NCBI GenBank assembly: GCA_031316255.1
Contig: JALDQW010000001.1
Location: 2,141,485 to 2,205,484 of the forward strand
DNA: 64,000 bases
Source: Nitrosomonas sp.
Lineage (GTDB): Bacteria; Pseudomonadota; Gammaproteobacteria; Burkholderiales; Nitrosomonadaceae
Direction of reading: 5' to 3'
The position numbers and the translations under genes were made by a program. Numbering within the stretch: position 1 is the stretch's first letter; each line of letters begins with the position of its first letter. Below are positions 18,851-28,186 of the stretch, one piece after another. The notes beneath the pieces were generated by a model that was given only the letters and a program-made list of their open reading frames with translations, did not search any database and was not told the origin of the DNA.

Positions 18851-19852
18851 TTATTTACATTGATGGTGGAAAAAACTGATCATCGTCCTCGGCAGCCAAT
18901 CCAGTTTTCCGGGAAAAGGCGGCAGGATAAAACCGGCATGACCGCCTTCATCGGGAAATTCCCGAGTCACTGCGGTTGATACTTCATCGGCTTCCGGCAA
19001 TACTGAAGCCGGCATGAACGGGTCGTTCTGTGCATTAATCAGTAAAGTCGGCACCTGTATATGCGGCAGCCATTGCTTGCTGCTCGATTGCTGCCAGTAG
19101 TCGTCGGTATTTTTGAAGCCGTGCAAGGGCGCGGTGACGATATTGTCAAAATCGTAAATTGTCCTGCATTTTGATAGCGCTTTTGCATCAAACAGCCCCG
19201 GAAATTTTTCCAGTTTCTCAAATGCCTTGTACTTCAGCATGCTCAGAAAATGGTGCGTATAGACCTGATTAAAGCCTGAATCGAGCGCAGCACCCGCGGC
19301 AGCGAGATCGAGCGGAACGGATATGGCCGCAACGCCATTGATCCAGCTTTTTGCCGCTTCACCCTGTTCTCCGAGCCACTTTAGCAACGCATTGCCGCCC
19401 AAAGATACCCCAATGGCATAAACAGGCTGCTCGTCGGCGTTGTTTTGTCTGTTTTCCTGCACAATACGCCTGATCATCCAGTCAATTTCCGTCGAGTCTC
19501 CCGCATGATAAGCCCGTGGCAACCGGTTCGGCGAGCCGGAACAGCCGCGGAAGTGAATCACCACGCTATGCTAGCCGTATTGCTGCAGGATATTCTTGAT
19601 GCTGATAATGTAATGACTGTTCGAACCGCCCTCCAGACCATGAAAAATAACCACCAGCGGCGCATTCTTGTTGCCGTCGAGCCAGTCGATATCGACGAAA
19701 TCTCCGTCATCGAGCTCCCAGCGCACACGACGGTAGACAAACAGCGGCTTCTGGCGCATCAAATAGGGATAAATCGTCTGCGCATTGCCACCGCGCAGCC
19801 ATTTTGGCGCGATATAGGGTTTAGTGTATAACGGGATTGAATCGGTTTTCAT
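18851..19852 (-). pseudogene. yheT: YheT-type hydrolase interrupted by an amber codon (copy 2)
   Basis: Residue-for-residue the same as the copy at 9107-10108, including the TAG, here at 19571-19573. Both halves have the same ends and the split catalytic triad (GVSLGGN; NAQNDPF; EGGHAGF). Either the nonsense mutation preceded the duplication or gene conversion spread it. With two copies and neither intact, this locus provides no full-length hydrolase unless TAG is read through. Confidence 0.85.
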
Positions 19853-20236
19853 GCTGAAACTTGATATTTAAGGCTGAGGGGAGTTTAGCATATTGGGGAG
19901 GGTGCTCTTAAGAGACTTTTATGCATGTTAATGTCATTTCACGGTGAGATTGATGTAATACATATGATTCAGTCAGGTAGATGGGTGGCGAATTATCTAG
20001 AGGGCTGGTTGTCACTTTGCTGCCTTTGTTTAGCAAGTGACTGCGGATGAGTTTGGAATGCAATATGCTATTCTATTACGAGGTGGGTTATTGAGAAAGA
20101 TGGGGTAGATGGGTGTTGGATTGCAAGACCCAAAGATGAGTCCCCATTTTCTGTATAACTCCGTTTTTGTTTTTTAATAGGGAGTATTAGAAATTCTGTG
20201 TCATTCCTTTAGTATTAAATTTTATAGGAGTGACGA

Positions 20237-21448
20237 ATGAACAAGACTACAGTGCAATTTGATTTTGAAGAAGCCTTGGAATCCTTGAAAGCGGGGCGGA
20301 ATTTGAATGGAAAAGATGGCATATTAACGCCATTGATCAAACAACTCACTGAAGCTGCATTGGCGGCGGAACTTGAACAGCATATCAAATCCGGGGATGA
20401 ACAGAACCGGAAGAATGGCACGACGCCAAAGACTGTAAAATCAGCATCAGGTAGTTTTCAACTGGAAACACCCAGAGACCGCAACGGTACATTTGAACCA
20501 CAGTTGGTTAAAAAGCATCAGACCCATCTTACCGATGAAATCGAACGCAAGATTTTATCGTTATTTGCGTTGGGTTCCAGCTATCAGGATATTTCTGGGC
20601 ATATTGCCGAACTGTACGGCATTGATGTTTCAACGGCGACGATCAGCGCAGTCACAGATAAGCTTATTCCGGAGCTTAGGGAATGGCAACAGCGCCCGCT
20701 GGATAGTCACTATCCGTTCGTATGGCTGGATGCCATACATCACAAGGTGAAAGAAGACAGCCGTTATATCAGCAAGGCAGTTTATACCGTACTTGGCTTA
20801 AACATTGAAGGAAAGAAGGAAGTACTAGGGTTGTATGTATCGGAAAGCGAAGGCGCCCGGTTTTGGCTTTCCGTACTGACAGATTTAAATAACCGTGGCG
20901 TACAGGATATCCTTATTGCCGCCGTTGATGGACTCGTGGGTTTTCCTGAGGCAATCAACAGTATTTTTCCAGAAACCGAGGTTCAGTTATGCATTATTCA
21001 TCAAATCCGCAATTCGATGAAATATGTGGCGTCAAAAAATCAAAAAGCATTCATGGCTGACCTGAAACCGGTATACAAAGCGCCGACCATTGATGCAGCT
21101 GAAGATGCGCTTGATGCATTGGAAGCCAAATGGGGAAAACAGTATCCCATCGTGATTCAATCCTGGCGCAACAAATGGGAAAATTTATCGGTATACTTCA
21201 AATATCCTGAACCGATACGCCGTGTGATTTATACAACCAACACCATTGAGGCCGTACATCGCCAATTTCGCAAACTGACAAAAACCAAAGGTGGATTTCC
21301 GAATGAAAACAGTCTGTTGAAATTATTGTATGTTGGTATCAAAAACGCCAGCAAAAAATGGACAATGCCAATACTAAACTGGAATTTGACATTATCCCAG
21401 CTTGCGATATATTTTGAGGGGCGTTTGGATGCGGCGCTGGATTTATGA
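20237..21448 (+). CDS. IS256-family (Mutator-type) transposase
   Basis: DDE transposase of 403 residues, the normal length for IS256 relatives. The catalytic Asp are visible in VWLDAIHHKV and AAVDGLVGFPEAI, the family-specific C/H region in QLCIIHQIRNS, and the Glu in TTNTIEAVHRQFRK. GGAGTGACGA precedes the ATG at a suitable distance. The gene fills the element, with 57 bp before it and about 140 bp after it. No frameshift or internal stop is present, so it should be active. Confidence 0.96.
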   Translation: MNKTTVQFDFEEALESLKAGRNLNGKDGILTPLIKQLTEAALAAELEQHIKSGDEQNRKNGTTPKTVKSASGSFQLETPRDRNGTFEPQLVKKHQTHLTDEIERKILSLFALGSSYQDISGHIAELYGIDVSTATISAVTDKLIPELREWQQRPLDSHYPFVWLDAIHHKVKEDSRYISKAVYTVLGLNIEGKKEVLGLYVSESEGARFWLSVLTDLNNRGVQDILIAAVDGLVGFPEAINSIFPETEVQLCIIHQIRNSMKYVASKNQKAFMADLKPVYKAPTIDAAEDALDALEAKWGKQYPIVIQSWRNKWENLSVYFKYPEPIRRVIYTTNTIEAVHRQFRKLTKTKGGFPNENSLLKLLYVGIKNASKKWTMPILNWNLTLSQLAIYFEGRLDAALDL

Positions 21449-21470
21449 ATTTAATACAGATTTTTATGTC

Positions 21471-21532
21471 ACCGCTGAAACTGGTTAGCGTATCGACACG
21501 AATTGTGTCGATCGGTCACCGGTTTCAGTGGT
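21471..21532 (+). terminator. Nested hairpin after the IS256 transposase gene
   Basis: Outer arms ACCGCTGAAACTGGT and ACCGGTTTCAGTGGT pair with two G-U wobbles; inside them ATCGACAC and GTGTCGAT form a perfect 8-bp stem. No T-run follows. It may protect the transposase mRNA or block outside transcription, but the exact role is inferred. Confidence 0.5.
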
Positions 21533-21624
21533 CAACAAGCGAAGCGCGTTAGGTGATTGACAAACTGACACAGAATTTTGAACACCCTCTTTTAATATCT
21601 CAATACCTTAGTCTGATATAGCTT

Positions 21625-23619
21625 ATGTTATCCATTCGTAATTTAATTATGTTGATTGCCGCCATCTATACAATATTGGTAGGCGTTATGGCGGTAACGG
21701 CTATCATTCTTTTACAGCAGGAAAAGCTTTATAAGGTATTGGAAGCAGACAAATATCAGGCCTTTAGACTCGCCTCTGAACTCAAACAGTCTTCAGATGA
21801 TTTAACTCGTTTTGCTCGCACCTATGTTGTAACGGGTGATGAGCGCTACCAGAGCTTTTTTCGAGCAATTATTGCCATCCGTGATGGTCAGCAGCCACGC
21901 CCAGCCGGTTATACCCGCTCGTATTGGGATCATGTCACAGTCGATGATGCTCTGCTTAATCAGGATGGCGAGCGTTATAGTATCGAAAAACGTATGATTG
22001 ATTTGGGGCTTACTCCACAAGAGATCGCTAAACTTACCGAAGCTAAAAGAGAGTCTGATGACCTGATATATCTAGAAGATACGGCAATGAACGCTGTTAA
22101 GGGGTTGTATCGGGACGATTCAGGACGGTTTGCAGTCAGAGCGGCAGCAGACCTGGAGATGGCAATTAAGTTGCTTTATGGCAAAAAATATCACGAGGCC
22201 AAGTCCCGCATTATGAAACCAATTGATGATTTTTTCAGTCTCTTGGAACAGCGTTATGCTAATGAATTGGAATCTGCAAATAAGAACAAACAGTACTTGC
22301 TTTTATTAATCATCGTATTGATCTTGGTTACCATCGGTTTTTCAGTTTACGCATTTGTTATTTTCAAGGCGCGTATCATAACTCCTCTATCAACACTGGG
22401 GATGGACGCCAAACTGATACAAGAAGGAAACTATTCTCACCATATCGCGCATGCACATAACGATGAAATCGGTATCTTGGTTGACAGTATCAGTTCCATG
22501 GCTAACACACTTACCGAAACTTTGCGCAGTCGTGAAATCATTCTCGACAATGCTGTCGTAGCGATTGCCCAGCTTACTGAAAACCATTTTTGTTGGGCCA
22601 ATCAGCATATGAGTCATATGTTTGGTTACACACTGGATGAATTTAAGGAACAAGGCTTAGAATTACTCTTTGCCAATCCGGATGACTATAAACGGATGAA
22701 CATGGAATCTTTTCCCAAGCTAACTCAAGGGAAAATTTTTGAGGGTCAGTATCAATTTAAGCACAAGAATGGCACCATCCTTTGGTGCTTTATCAATGGT
22801 AAGTCAATAGAATCCGCAGACGCAACTAAAGGTATTATTTATATAATAGTCAATATAACCGAGCAGAAAATGGCGGAGCAGGCCATTCTGAAAGCGGCAG
22901 AGGTTGCCGAATCCGCCAATCAGGCGAAAAGTCATTTTTTGGCCAACGTTTCACATGAACTTCGCACCCCCCTCAATGCTGTGATCGGGTTGTCACAATT
23001 GATGCTCATGTCATCATTAGATGAAAATCAACGTTTATACGTAAATAGAACGCTTGAGGCTGCTAACAATCTGTTAGAAATAATCAGTGGAATTCTGGAT
23101 ATTTCCCAGATCGAATCCGGCAAAATACAGCTGGAAAAGATAGATTTCCCGCTCAGGGAGATCATCACAAATGCGGCTAAAGTGATAGAGGAAGATGCAC
23201 AAAAAAAGAAGTTGCAATTCACGCTCGATATTGCGAACAATGTTCCCGAAGTCATAAATAGTGATCCGAAACGGCTTCAACGATTGCTCATGATCCTTGG
23301 TAATAATGCAGTAAAGTTTACCGAGCCCGGTGGATCCGTAACAGTAAGCGTTGTCCTTGATGGTGATACCCATAGGCGTTCCATGTTGCATTTTTCCGTG
23401 CGAGATACCGGAATCGGCATCTCTCCGCAGCAGCAAAGTCAACTTTTTACACTCTTCAGTCAAGTTGATACCTCATCTACCCGTCAATTTGGTGGCCTAG
23501 GGTTAGGTCTGGCACTTGCTCGCAAAATCGTAGAACTTATGCGAGGTGAAATCTGGGTCGAAAGTGAATATGGAAAAGGCTCCATATTCTATTTTAAAAT
23601 CCCTCTCACCAGGCAATGA
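21625..23619 (+). CDS. Membrane sensor histidine kinase with HAMP and PAS domains
   Basis: Large sensor kinase of 664 residues. A transmembrane helix lies near 5-29, then a periplasmic helical sensor of about 190 residues, then a second transmembrane helix near 225-248. A HAMP linker, a PAS domain (about 305-415, HMFGYTLDEF and FKHKNGTILW), a HisKA domain with His444 (NVSHELRTPLN) and an HATPase_c domain follow. The last has an N box (ILGNNAVKFTEPGG), G1 (DTGIGISP) and G2 (GGLGLGLALARKIVE). There is no receiver domain, so it needs a separate response regulator; none is adjacent. The ATG is 27 bp past the IS256 target duplication, so the native promoter has probably been displaced and expression may depend on the element. 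Confidence 0.9.
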   Translation: MLSIRNLIMLIAAIYTILVGVMAVTAIILLQQEKLYKVLEADKYQAFRLASELKQSSDDLTRFARTYVVTGDERYQSFFRAIIAIRDGQQPRPAGYTRSYWDHVTVDDALLNQDGERYSIEKRMIDLGLTPQEIAKLTEAKRESDDLIYLEDTAMNAVKGLYRDDSGRFAVRAAADLEMAIKLLYGKKYHEAKSRIMKPIDDFFSLLEQRYANELESANKNKQYLLLLIIVLILVTIGFSVYAFVIFKARIITPLSTLGMDAKLIQEGNYSHHIAHAHNDEIGILVDSISSMANTLTETLRSREIILDNAVVAIAQLTENHFCWANQHMSHMFGYTLDEFKEQGLELLFANPDDYKRMNMESFPKLTQGKIFEGQYQFKHKNGTILWCFINGKSIESADATKGIIYIIVNITEQKMAEQAILKAAEVAESANQAKSHFLANVSHELRTPLNAVIGLSQLMLMSSLDENQRLYVNRTLEAANNLLEIISGILDISQIESGKIQLEKIDFPLREIITNAAKVIEEDAQKKKLQFTLDIANNVPEVINSDPKRLQRLLMILGNNAVKFTEPGGSVTVSVVLDGDTHRRSMLHFSVRDTGIGISPQQQSQLFTLFSQVDTSSTRQFGGLGLGLALARKIVELMRGEIWVESEYGKGSIFYFKIPLTRQ

Positions 23620-23871
23620 CATTGTTACGATAGAAAGCCATTGTTGATGCCGATTTAAAATTGAGCGCCCATTACGGTTGAAATACCTGCAAATAAGTGT
23701 TGTATTGCAAGACACCGTTTTCGTTAGAATATGTTGCCAGAAATAAGCATTTAATATAGACCCTATACGTGCTATAAAACGTGTTTCTTTAAAAAATTTG
23801 GACTTTCATCTTTACGCTAATTATTATTGAGATAGTCATATTAAATTAAACTTAAAGGCCAAGCAAATAGT

Positions 23872-24093
23872 ATGAAAATAAAAGATTTAATTGCAGAGGC
23901 TATGTCTTTGCCTGTAGAAGACAGAGCGTTAGTGCTGGATTCTCTATTAAAAAGCCTTAATTCACCAGAAACAGATATTGATATCAAATGGGCAAGTTTG
24001 GCATAACAACGGCTTAATCAATTACGTTCAGGAAAAGTTGAATCGATACTTGCAGACAAAGTTTTTCAGAAAATATGGAATAACTTTGATTAA
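23872..24093 (+). pseudogene. Addiction-module antitoxin (TIGR02574-like), nonsense-interrupted
   Basis: Reads MKIKDLIAEAMSLPVEDRALV to WASLA, then TAA at 24004-24006, then in the same frame QRLNQLRSGKVE and ILADKVFQKIW. This is the usual architecture of the short unstable antitoxins that precede RelE/ParE toxins (about 73 codons). The stop removes the C-terminal third, which in this family normally contacts the toxin. Its TAA overlaps the toxin ATG by one base, the classic coupled arrangement. Confidence 0.8.
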
Positions 24094-24382
24094 TGAAAGT
24101 TACGTTTCATCCTGACGCAGCAGAAGAATTAAACAAGGTCATTGAATATTATGAAGGAATTGAAACTGGTCTTGGTTTCGACTTAGCCATTGAAATTCAC
24201 TCTGCCGTGGAGCGAATTATCCTTTTTCCAGATGCGTGGCCAGTAATTGATAATGATATCGACGTTCTTTGGTGAGAAGGTTTCCATATGGCGTTTTATA
24301 CTCAAAAGAAAAGGATAGCATTTACATTCTTGCAGTAATGCATCTCCATAGAGAACCTGAATATTGGAAAAACAGAAGTTAA
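24093..24382 (+). pseudogene. RelE/ParE-type toxin, frameshifted
   Basis: The first frame encodes MKVTFHPDAAEELNKVIEYYE to WPVIDNDID and ends at a TGA at 24273-24275. Shifting frame within GATATCGACG gives RRSLVRRFPYGVLYS, IYILAVMHLHREPEYW and a stop at 24380-24382, the expected C-terminal half of ParE/RelE toxins with its basic residues. A one- or two-base indel near 24257-24262 therefore inactivates the toxin. With the antitoxin also broken, the whole pair is dead. Confidence 0.82.
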
Positions 24383-24521
24383 ACCAATCGATATCTTTCT
24401 ATTCCAGAATTTCCGACACTCGCTTTTTATCATTTGTTGCAGGTCAAGATTCCATCCATTTTTAACGTTTGTTACAATTCAAAACTTGCCCCGGTGACAC
24501 CTAGGTGTTTTGTGTGCTGCA

Positions 24522-24580
24522 TTGCAAGATCTGACCCCGTTTTTGTGTGTGACCCCGTTTTTGTGTGACCCCGTTTTTGT
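24522..24580. repeat. Tandem TGACCCCGTTTTTG units
   Basis: TTGCAAGATCTGACCCCGT is followed by two further TGACCCCGTTTTTGTG units. The core matches the 24-bp units at 10376 and the inverted copies at 31095-31141. The 365-bp gap 24383-24747 holds nothing else I can identify. Confidence 0.7.
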
Positions 24581-24747
24581 GAAACGTTTTTTCGTGGGCT
24601 CAGTCGCAGAACAACTTATAGCTGAAGTTGATTCGTCAATTTTATTGGTGCAGCCACCATTATAAAAGAAGAGTATGCATTTAAAATGCTCCAAATTTAA
24701 CTAGAGCTCACTGAAACCAATACAAACAATAGGCTGGGTGACAGACT

Positions 24748-25353
24748 ATGAATTTTCAATTATCGAATGTCCTTTTTATACTTAAAGTTTCGATCGGTTT
24801 ATCATTATATATTTCGACTTGGAATATCACTTTGGCAAAAGATTTAATTATTGATGATCGAACCACCAGCAACTTTAGTTCTAACCTTGGCACACAGTGG
24901 CGAATGGTTACCGATCAAGTTATGGGAGGCGTCTCCAATGGTCAGCTAACACTGGATAGCTCCAAAGGAAGAAACTGTTTACGCATGCGTGGTGATGTTT
25001 CTACCGACAATAATGGCGGTTTTGTCCAAATGGCACTGGATTTAACTAATGATGGGGCATTTGATGCTTCATCTTATACCGGTGTTGAAATTATCGTTTC
25101 CGGTAACGATGAACATTATAATGTTCACTTTCGCACGACTGATCTTTGGCTGCCATGGCAATCGTATCGATACAGCTTTAAAGCCGTATCTGACTGGAAA
25201 GCAATCCGTATTTCCTTTGAGGATATTAAAGCCTATAGGACAACGACAAAATTCCATAAAGATAAACTCAAACGTATAGGCCTTGTAGCTACCGGCAAGG
25301 AATTCAAAGCTGACTTGTGTGTGGCATCGATTAAATTCTATGCTCCATATTAA
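24748..25353 (+). CDS. CIA30 (complex I intermediate-associated protein 30) domain protein
   Basis: 201 residues with an N-terminal signal-like segment (about 1-30) and one CIA30-type beta-sandwich domain covering the rest: IIDDRTTSNFSS, WRMVTDQVMGGVSNG, FVQMALDL and YNVHFRTTDLWLPWQSYR are characteristic. The domain is a galactose-binding-like fold. In bacteria these proteins are of unknown role, despite the name taken from mitochondrial complex I assembly. The signal-like N-terminus suggests periplasmic localisation. It is convergent with the DUF3422 gene, only 26 bp apart. Confidence 0.8.
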   Translation: MNFQLSNVLFILKVSIGLSLYISTWNITLAKDLIIDDRTTSNFSSNLGTQWRMVTDQVMGGVSNGQLTLDSSKGRNCLRMRGDVSTDNNGGFVQMALDLTNDGAFDASSYTGVEIIVSGNDEHYNVHFRTTDLWLPWQSYRYSFKAVSDWKAIRISFEDIKAYRTTTKFHKDKLKRIGLVATGKEFKADLCVASIKFYAPY

Positions 25354-25379
25354 AATACATAGCAGGCATCCAGACGTTA

Positions 25380-26720
25380 TTAATTCAGTTTTAGAAATTT
25401 ATCATGTATGCGACGCGTTATGTACCACACAACCCACAGTACAATTGGAATCATTGCTCCGGCAATTATCTCAGGATGAATCGGTAAACCAGCAGCCTTT
25501 CCTGCTTTAGCCAAATACACCACCAGGCTGACCACGTAATATGAGATAGCTGCAATCGATAGACCTTCTACTGTACTTTGTAGTCTTAGCTGCAATTCCT
25601 GTCCACGCGTAAGCCTTGCGAGTAACTCTTGATTTTGTGCTTCAGTGATGATATCGACTCGCGTGCGAAGCAGGTCACTGGTTCGTGAAATTCGCTCAGA
25701 GAGCGAAACCAAACGCTGTGCAGTCGCTTCAACTGTTGCCATAGCCGGTGAAAGACGACGACGCATAAACTCGCCCATCGTTTGTGTACCCGGTATGGCT
25801 ACTTCCCTTAGTTCGGCGATGCGTTGCGTCACCAGTTTGTCATAGGCGCGTGTAGCCGCAAAGCGATACATATGCTCAACTGTGGCGCGCTCAATATGTC
25901 CGGCCAGCGAAACCAACCTGTCTAGCAATTCTTGTTCAGAGACTGCCTTGTTTTCCAGGAGTGCAGTGATATTTGCCAATTGCTGTTCAGCATTACTCAG
26001 CTCTGGAGCAAGCTGTTTCGCTACGGGCAAGCCCCGCAGTGCCATCAGCCGATAAGTTTCAATTTCGAGCAGGCGCTGGGCAACACGTCCGGTCCGTGAC
26101 TCGGATGTCTCCGTCGGTTCAACCACCAGCATGCGCTCAAAGCCGCTGTCACGCAGCACGAAATCAGTCGCCGCGAGTGAGTGACTATTTCTTCCGATAA
26201 GCGAAGCCACCACAGGGCGTTCACCAAACCAGTTACGTGCTAGCGTCAGCGCCTCATCAGGTTGACTCAAGTCGCCATGCATCATAACCAATTTAATTGC
26301 GGCAAAGGTTCGACCAGGAATGGCCGCCAACCAGCCTTTCGGCAAGGACAAGGATGAAAGTAATTCAGGATCTGTGGCTCCTAGCTGTGCGTTCTCAGGC
26401 AAATTCTGAACAAGTGAATAGCGTGTAAACTCTGTATGGCGCTCCCACCTCAAGGTATAACCCTGCAACCTCAGGCGCAGAAAGTTGTTCTGCAAGTGGT
26501 CAATAATAAGCGTTTCTTGGTCAGGAAGCCGGCGCAGGTGTTCACACTCTTGTTCAAGCGTGACATTATCATTAAGTACTGCCACGTAAACTACTAGCGC
26601 AGGTAAACGGATGCGCTGACTCGGCCGAGCGTGCACATGATTATGTAACACAGTACGTTGCTGATCGTCCGGAGGCAACATGTGGGGCAACGTAATTTCA
26701 GAAATTGTATTCATGCGCAT
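25380..26720 (-). CDS. DUF3422 family membrane protein
   Basis: 446 residues matching the DUF3422 family throughout: LHNHVHARPSQRIRLPALVV near the start, a TRYSLVQ segment, a long alpha-helical middle (about 220-370), and two transmembrane helices near the C-terminus (ISYYVVSLVVYLAKA and IIAGAMIPIVLWVVWYI) ending in basic residues. The family is widespread in proteobacteria with no assigned function; the layout suggests a cytoplasmic domain anchored at the inner membrane. It is complete and on its own. Confidence 0.85.
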   Translation of the reverse strand: MRMNTISEITLPHMLPPDDQQRTVLHNHVHARPSQRIRLPALVVYVAVLNDNVTLEQECEHLRRLPDQETLIIDHLQNNFLRLRLQGYTLRWERHTEFTRYSLVQNLPENAQLGATDPELLSSLSLPKGWLAAIPGRTFAAIKLVMMHGDLSQPDEALTLARNWFGERPVVASLIGRNSHSLAATDFVLRDSGFERMLVVEPTETSESRTGRVAQRLLEIETYRLMALRGLPVAKQLAPELSNAEQQLANITALLENKAVSEQELLDRLVSLAGHIERATVEHMYRFAATRAYDKLVTQRIAELREVAIPGTQTMGEFMRRRLSPAMATVEATAQRLVSLSERISRTSDLLRTRVDIITEAQNQELLARLTRGQELQLRLQSTVEGLSIAAISYYVVSLVVYLAKAGKAAGLPIHPEIIAGAMIPIVLWVVWYITRRIHDKFLKLN

Positions 26721-26870
26721 CGAAGAACAGTAGTCCGGTTAAAAAGTTCAGAATGTACCAAGGATGCGGCATAAGGTCAAAAAAGTTATCCTTTTGAGAT
26801 TACCCCACACCTTACTTGTTCAATGTCAAAGATTTGGATACAGTAGAAACCATTAGCCAGCCTTGGTTTT

Positions 26871-26936
26871 AAAGTATTTGTTCAGCGCAATCCAAACAAC
26901 CCTATAAGAAATCAGGCAATTTTCCGCCAAAAAGCA
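26871..26936. repeat. IS-remnant segment shared with 18308-18386
   Basis: Contains AAGTATTTGTTCAGCG, CTATAAGAAAT and CAAAAAGCAG in the same order as the segment next to the IS5-family transposase fragment at 18.3 kb. The transposase part is absent here. The rest of the gap 26721-27307 shows no gene; it ends in the upstream region of the mntA-hepT pair. Confidence 0.55.
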
Positions 26937-27307
26937 GTGTAAGCGCTTCGCAGAAGGATAGGCTGCTTTTTCTGCAGGTCTACAGAAAACCCCGTACTCG
27001 ACAGAAAATGCCAGCGCCATTTTTTGATCGAAAACATTCCGATATTTTATGCTAAGCGGAGTAGTCTTGACGTAGTTGTAGCATGTGCATACTTATGTTT
27101 CTTGATTCGCGGCCCTGGTTTTTTCCACTTGTTGGTTTAATGTGGCTTGAATGTGGCGGATCAATATTTGTGTTGATTAATTCCGCATTTTGCGCGCAGC
27201 ATAGTAGATGTTATATTGTTGGCATGATATATATGATTTTAGTGTGTTCAATGTTTTGATCCATAAGAAGCTTCAGGAAATGAAAGTGATCCACAAGAGA
27301 TTGAACG

Positions 27308-27598
27308 ATGAATAAGCAACGCGTCATTGAATTGCTAACCCGTAGCAAACCGGAATTACAAGCACGTTTTGGTGTGGTCAGGCTCGCGCTATTCGGTTCT
27401 ACAGCGCGTGATGAGGCAACCAATGTCAGCGATATCGATATACTGGTAGCGTTTGACGGGCCCGCTACTTCCAAACGCTATTTTGGCGTGCAATTTTATC
27501 TGGAGGATCTTTTCAACTGTCCGGTAGACTTGGTGACTGAAAAGGCACTTCGTCCTGAACTACGTCCTTACATTGAACAAGAACAGATCAATGTCTGA
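27308..27598 (+). CDS. mntA: MntA-type nucleotidyltransferase antitoxin
   Basis: 96-residue minimal nucleotidyltransferase. It has the signature GS followed by DID (LFGSTARDEATNVSDIDILV, residues about 28-47), with a further Asp in CPVDLV completing the catalytic triad. In the MntA-HepT type VII toxin-antitoxin systems this protein AMPylates a Tyr of the HepT toxin and so neutralises it. The next gene is HepT, overlapping by 8 bp, so the pair is translationally coupled. All key residues are present, so this pair appears functional, unlike the two toxin loci flanking it. Confidence 0.9.
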   Translation: MNKQRVIELLTRSKPELQARFGVVRLALFGSTARDEATNVSDIDILVAFDGPATSKRYFGVQFYLEDLFNCPVDLVTEKALRPELRPYIEQEQINV

Positions 27599-27947
27599 TA
27601 CCAGCAAACGTGAATGGCGTTTCTATCTTGATGATATGATCGAGTTTGCCGAAAAAATACTCACTTATACAGATGGACTTGATCAGAGCGATTTTGTAAC
27701 AAGTGGATTAACTTATGATGCCACTCTACGCAACCTCGAGCTCATTGGTGAAGCCGCCTCTCACATACCGGATGGTGTCCGTTCAGCTCATCCAGAAATT
27801 CCATGGCGAATGATCATTGCTACGCGTAACCGACTCATTCACGGATATCTCGGTATCGACAATGACACACTTTGGAGCATTATTCAGGATGATATCCCAG
27901 AATTGCTGCCAATGTTAAAAGCACTGAAAAGGAAAGCGCAAACATGA
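27591..27947 (+). CDS. hepT: HepT-type HEPN ribonuclease toxin
   Basis: HEPN-domain toxin, 118 residues from the ATG at 27591 (a TTG six codons upstream is possible but overlaps mntA more). The HEPN active-site motif R-x4-H-x-Y is visible as RNRLIHGY near residue 80. In characterised pairs the Tyr of this motif is the residue AMPylated by MntA. The alpha-helical pattern and length are normal. It overlaps the end of mntA. The toxin cleaves RNA (mRNA or tRNA depending on the homologue); the specific target is not predictable here. Confidence 0.9.
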   Translation: MSDTSKREWRFYLDDMIEFAEKILTYTDGLDQSDFVTSGLTYDATLRNLELIGEAASHIPDGVRSAHPEIPWRMIIATRNRLIHGYLGIDNDTLWSIIQDDIPELLPMLKALKRKAQT

Positions 27948-28035
27948 GGTGGTTCGGTAGATTTCAGTCGAGCACGTGACTGATTGCATCTCAGGCCGTC
28001 ACATCGTCTTAGTAAATGTTTCACGCCGGCCTCTC

Positions 28036-28051
28036 CACGTGATGTCACGTG
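28036..28051. promoter_or_regulatory. Perfect palindrome between hepT and the higB remnant
   Basis: CACGTGA-TG-TCACGTG is a 7-bp inverted repeat with a 2-bp spacer. It could be an operator of the former higBA unit 135 bp downstream, but nothing ties it to a known regulator. Confidence 0.3.
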
Positions 28052-28186
28052 ATAAGCGCGTTTAGAAGTTCCAAACAGAATAATCTTGACATAGAGTGAA
28101 ACAAATACTCTTTTTCTTGATTCGCGACCCGACTTGTGCAATCAAAATAGTTGCCAAAGTCCCATGATGGGACATTAATCCTATTA

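Larger units (their letters stand above)
18614..20054. repeat. Long direct repeat, copy 2
   Basis: Matches 8870-10310 at an offset of 9744 bp (five mismatches, all in the first 81 bp). Its left edge is the junction with the IS5-family transposase fragment: GGGTTTGACG is both the trhP sequence and a plausible RGFD codon run in the transposase, so the join lies in microhomology. Its right edge decays gradually up to the IS256-family element. Confidence 0.93.
20180..21589 (+). mobile_element. Complete IS256-family insertion sequence with target duplication
   Basis: A 1410-bp element. The left end (20180-20203) and inverted right end (21566-21589) match at 19 of 24 positions and share AAATTCTGTGTCA. 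An 8-bp direct duplication TTTTAATA lies at 20172-20179 and 21590-21597, as expected for IS256-type transposition. The single transposase gene is intact. The element sits 35 bp before a histidine kinase gene and therefore separates that gene from its native upstream region. Perfect target duplication plus intact gene suggest a recent insertion. Confidence 0.95.
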
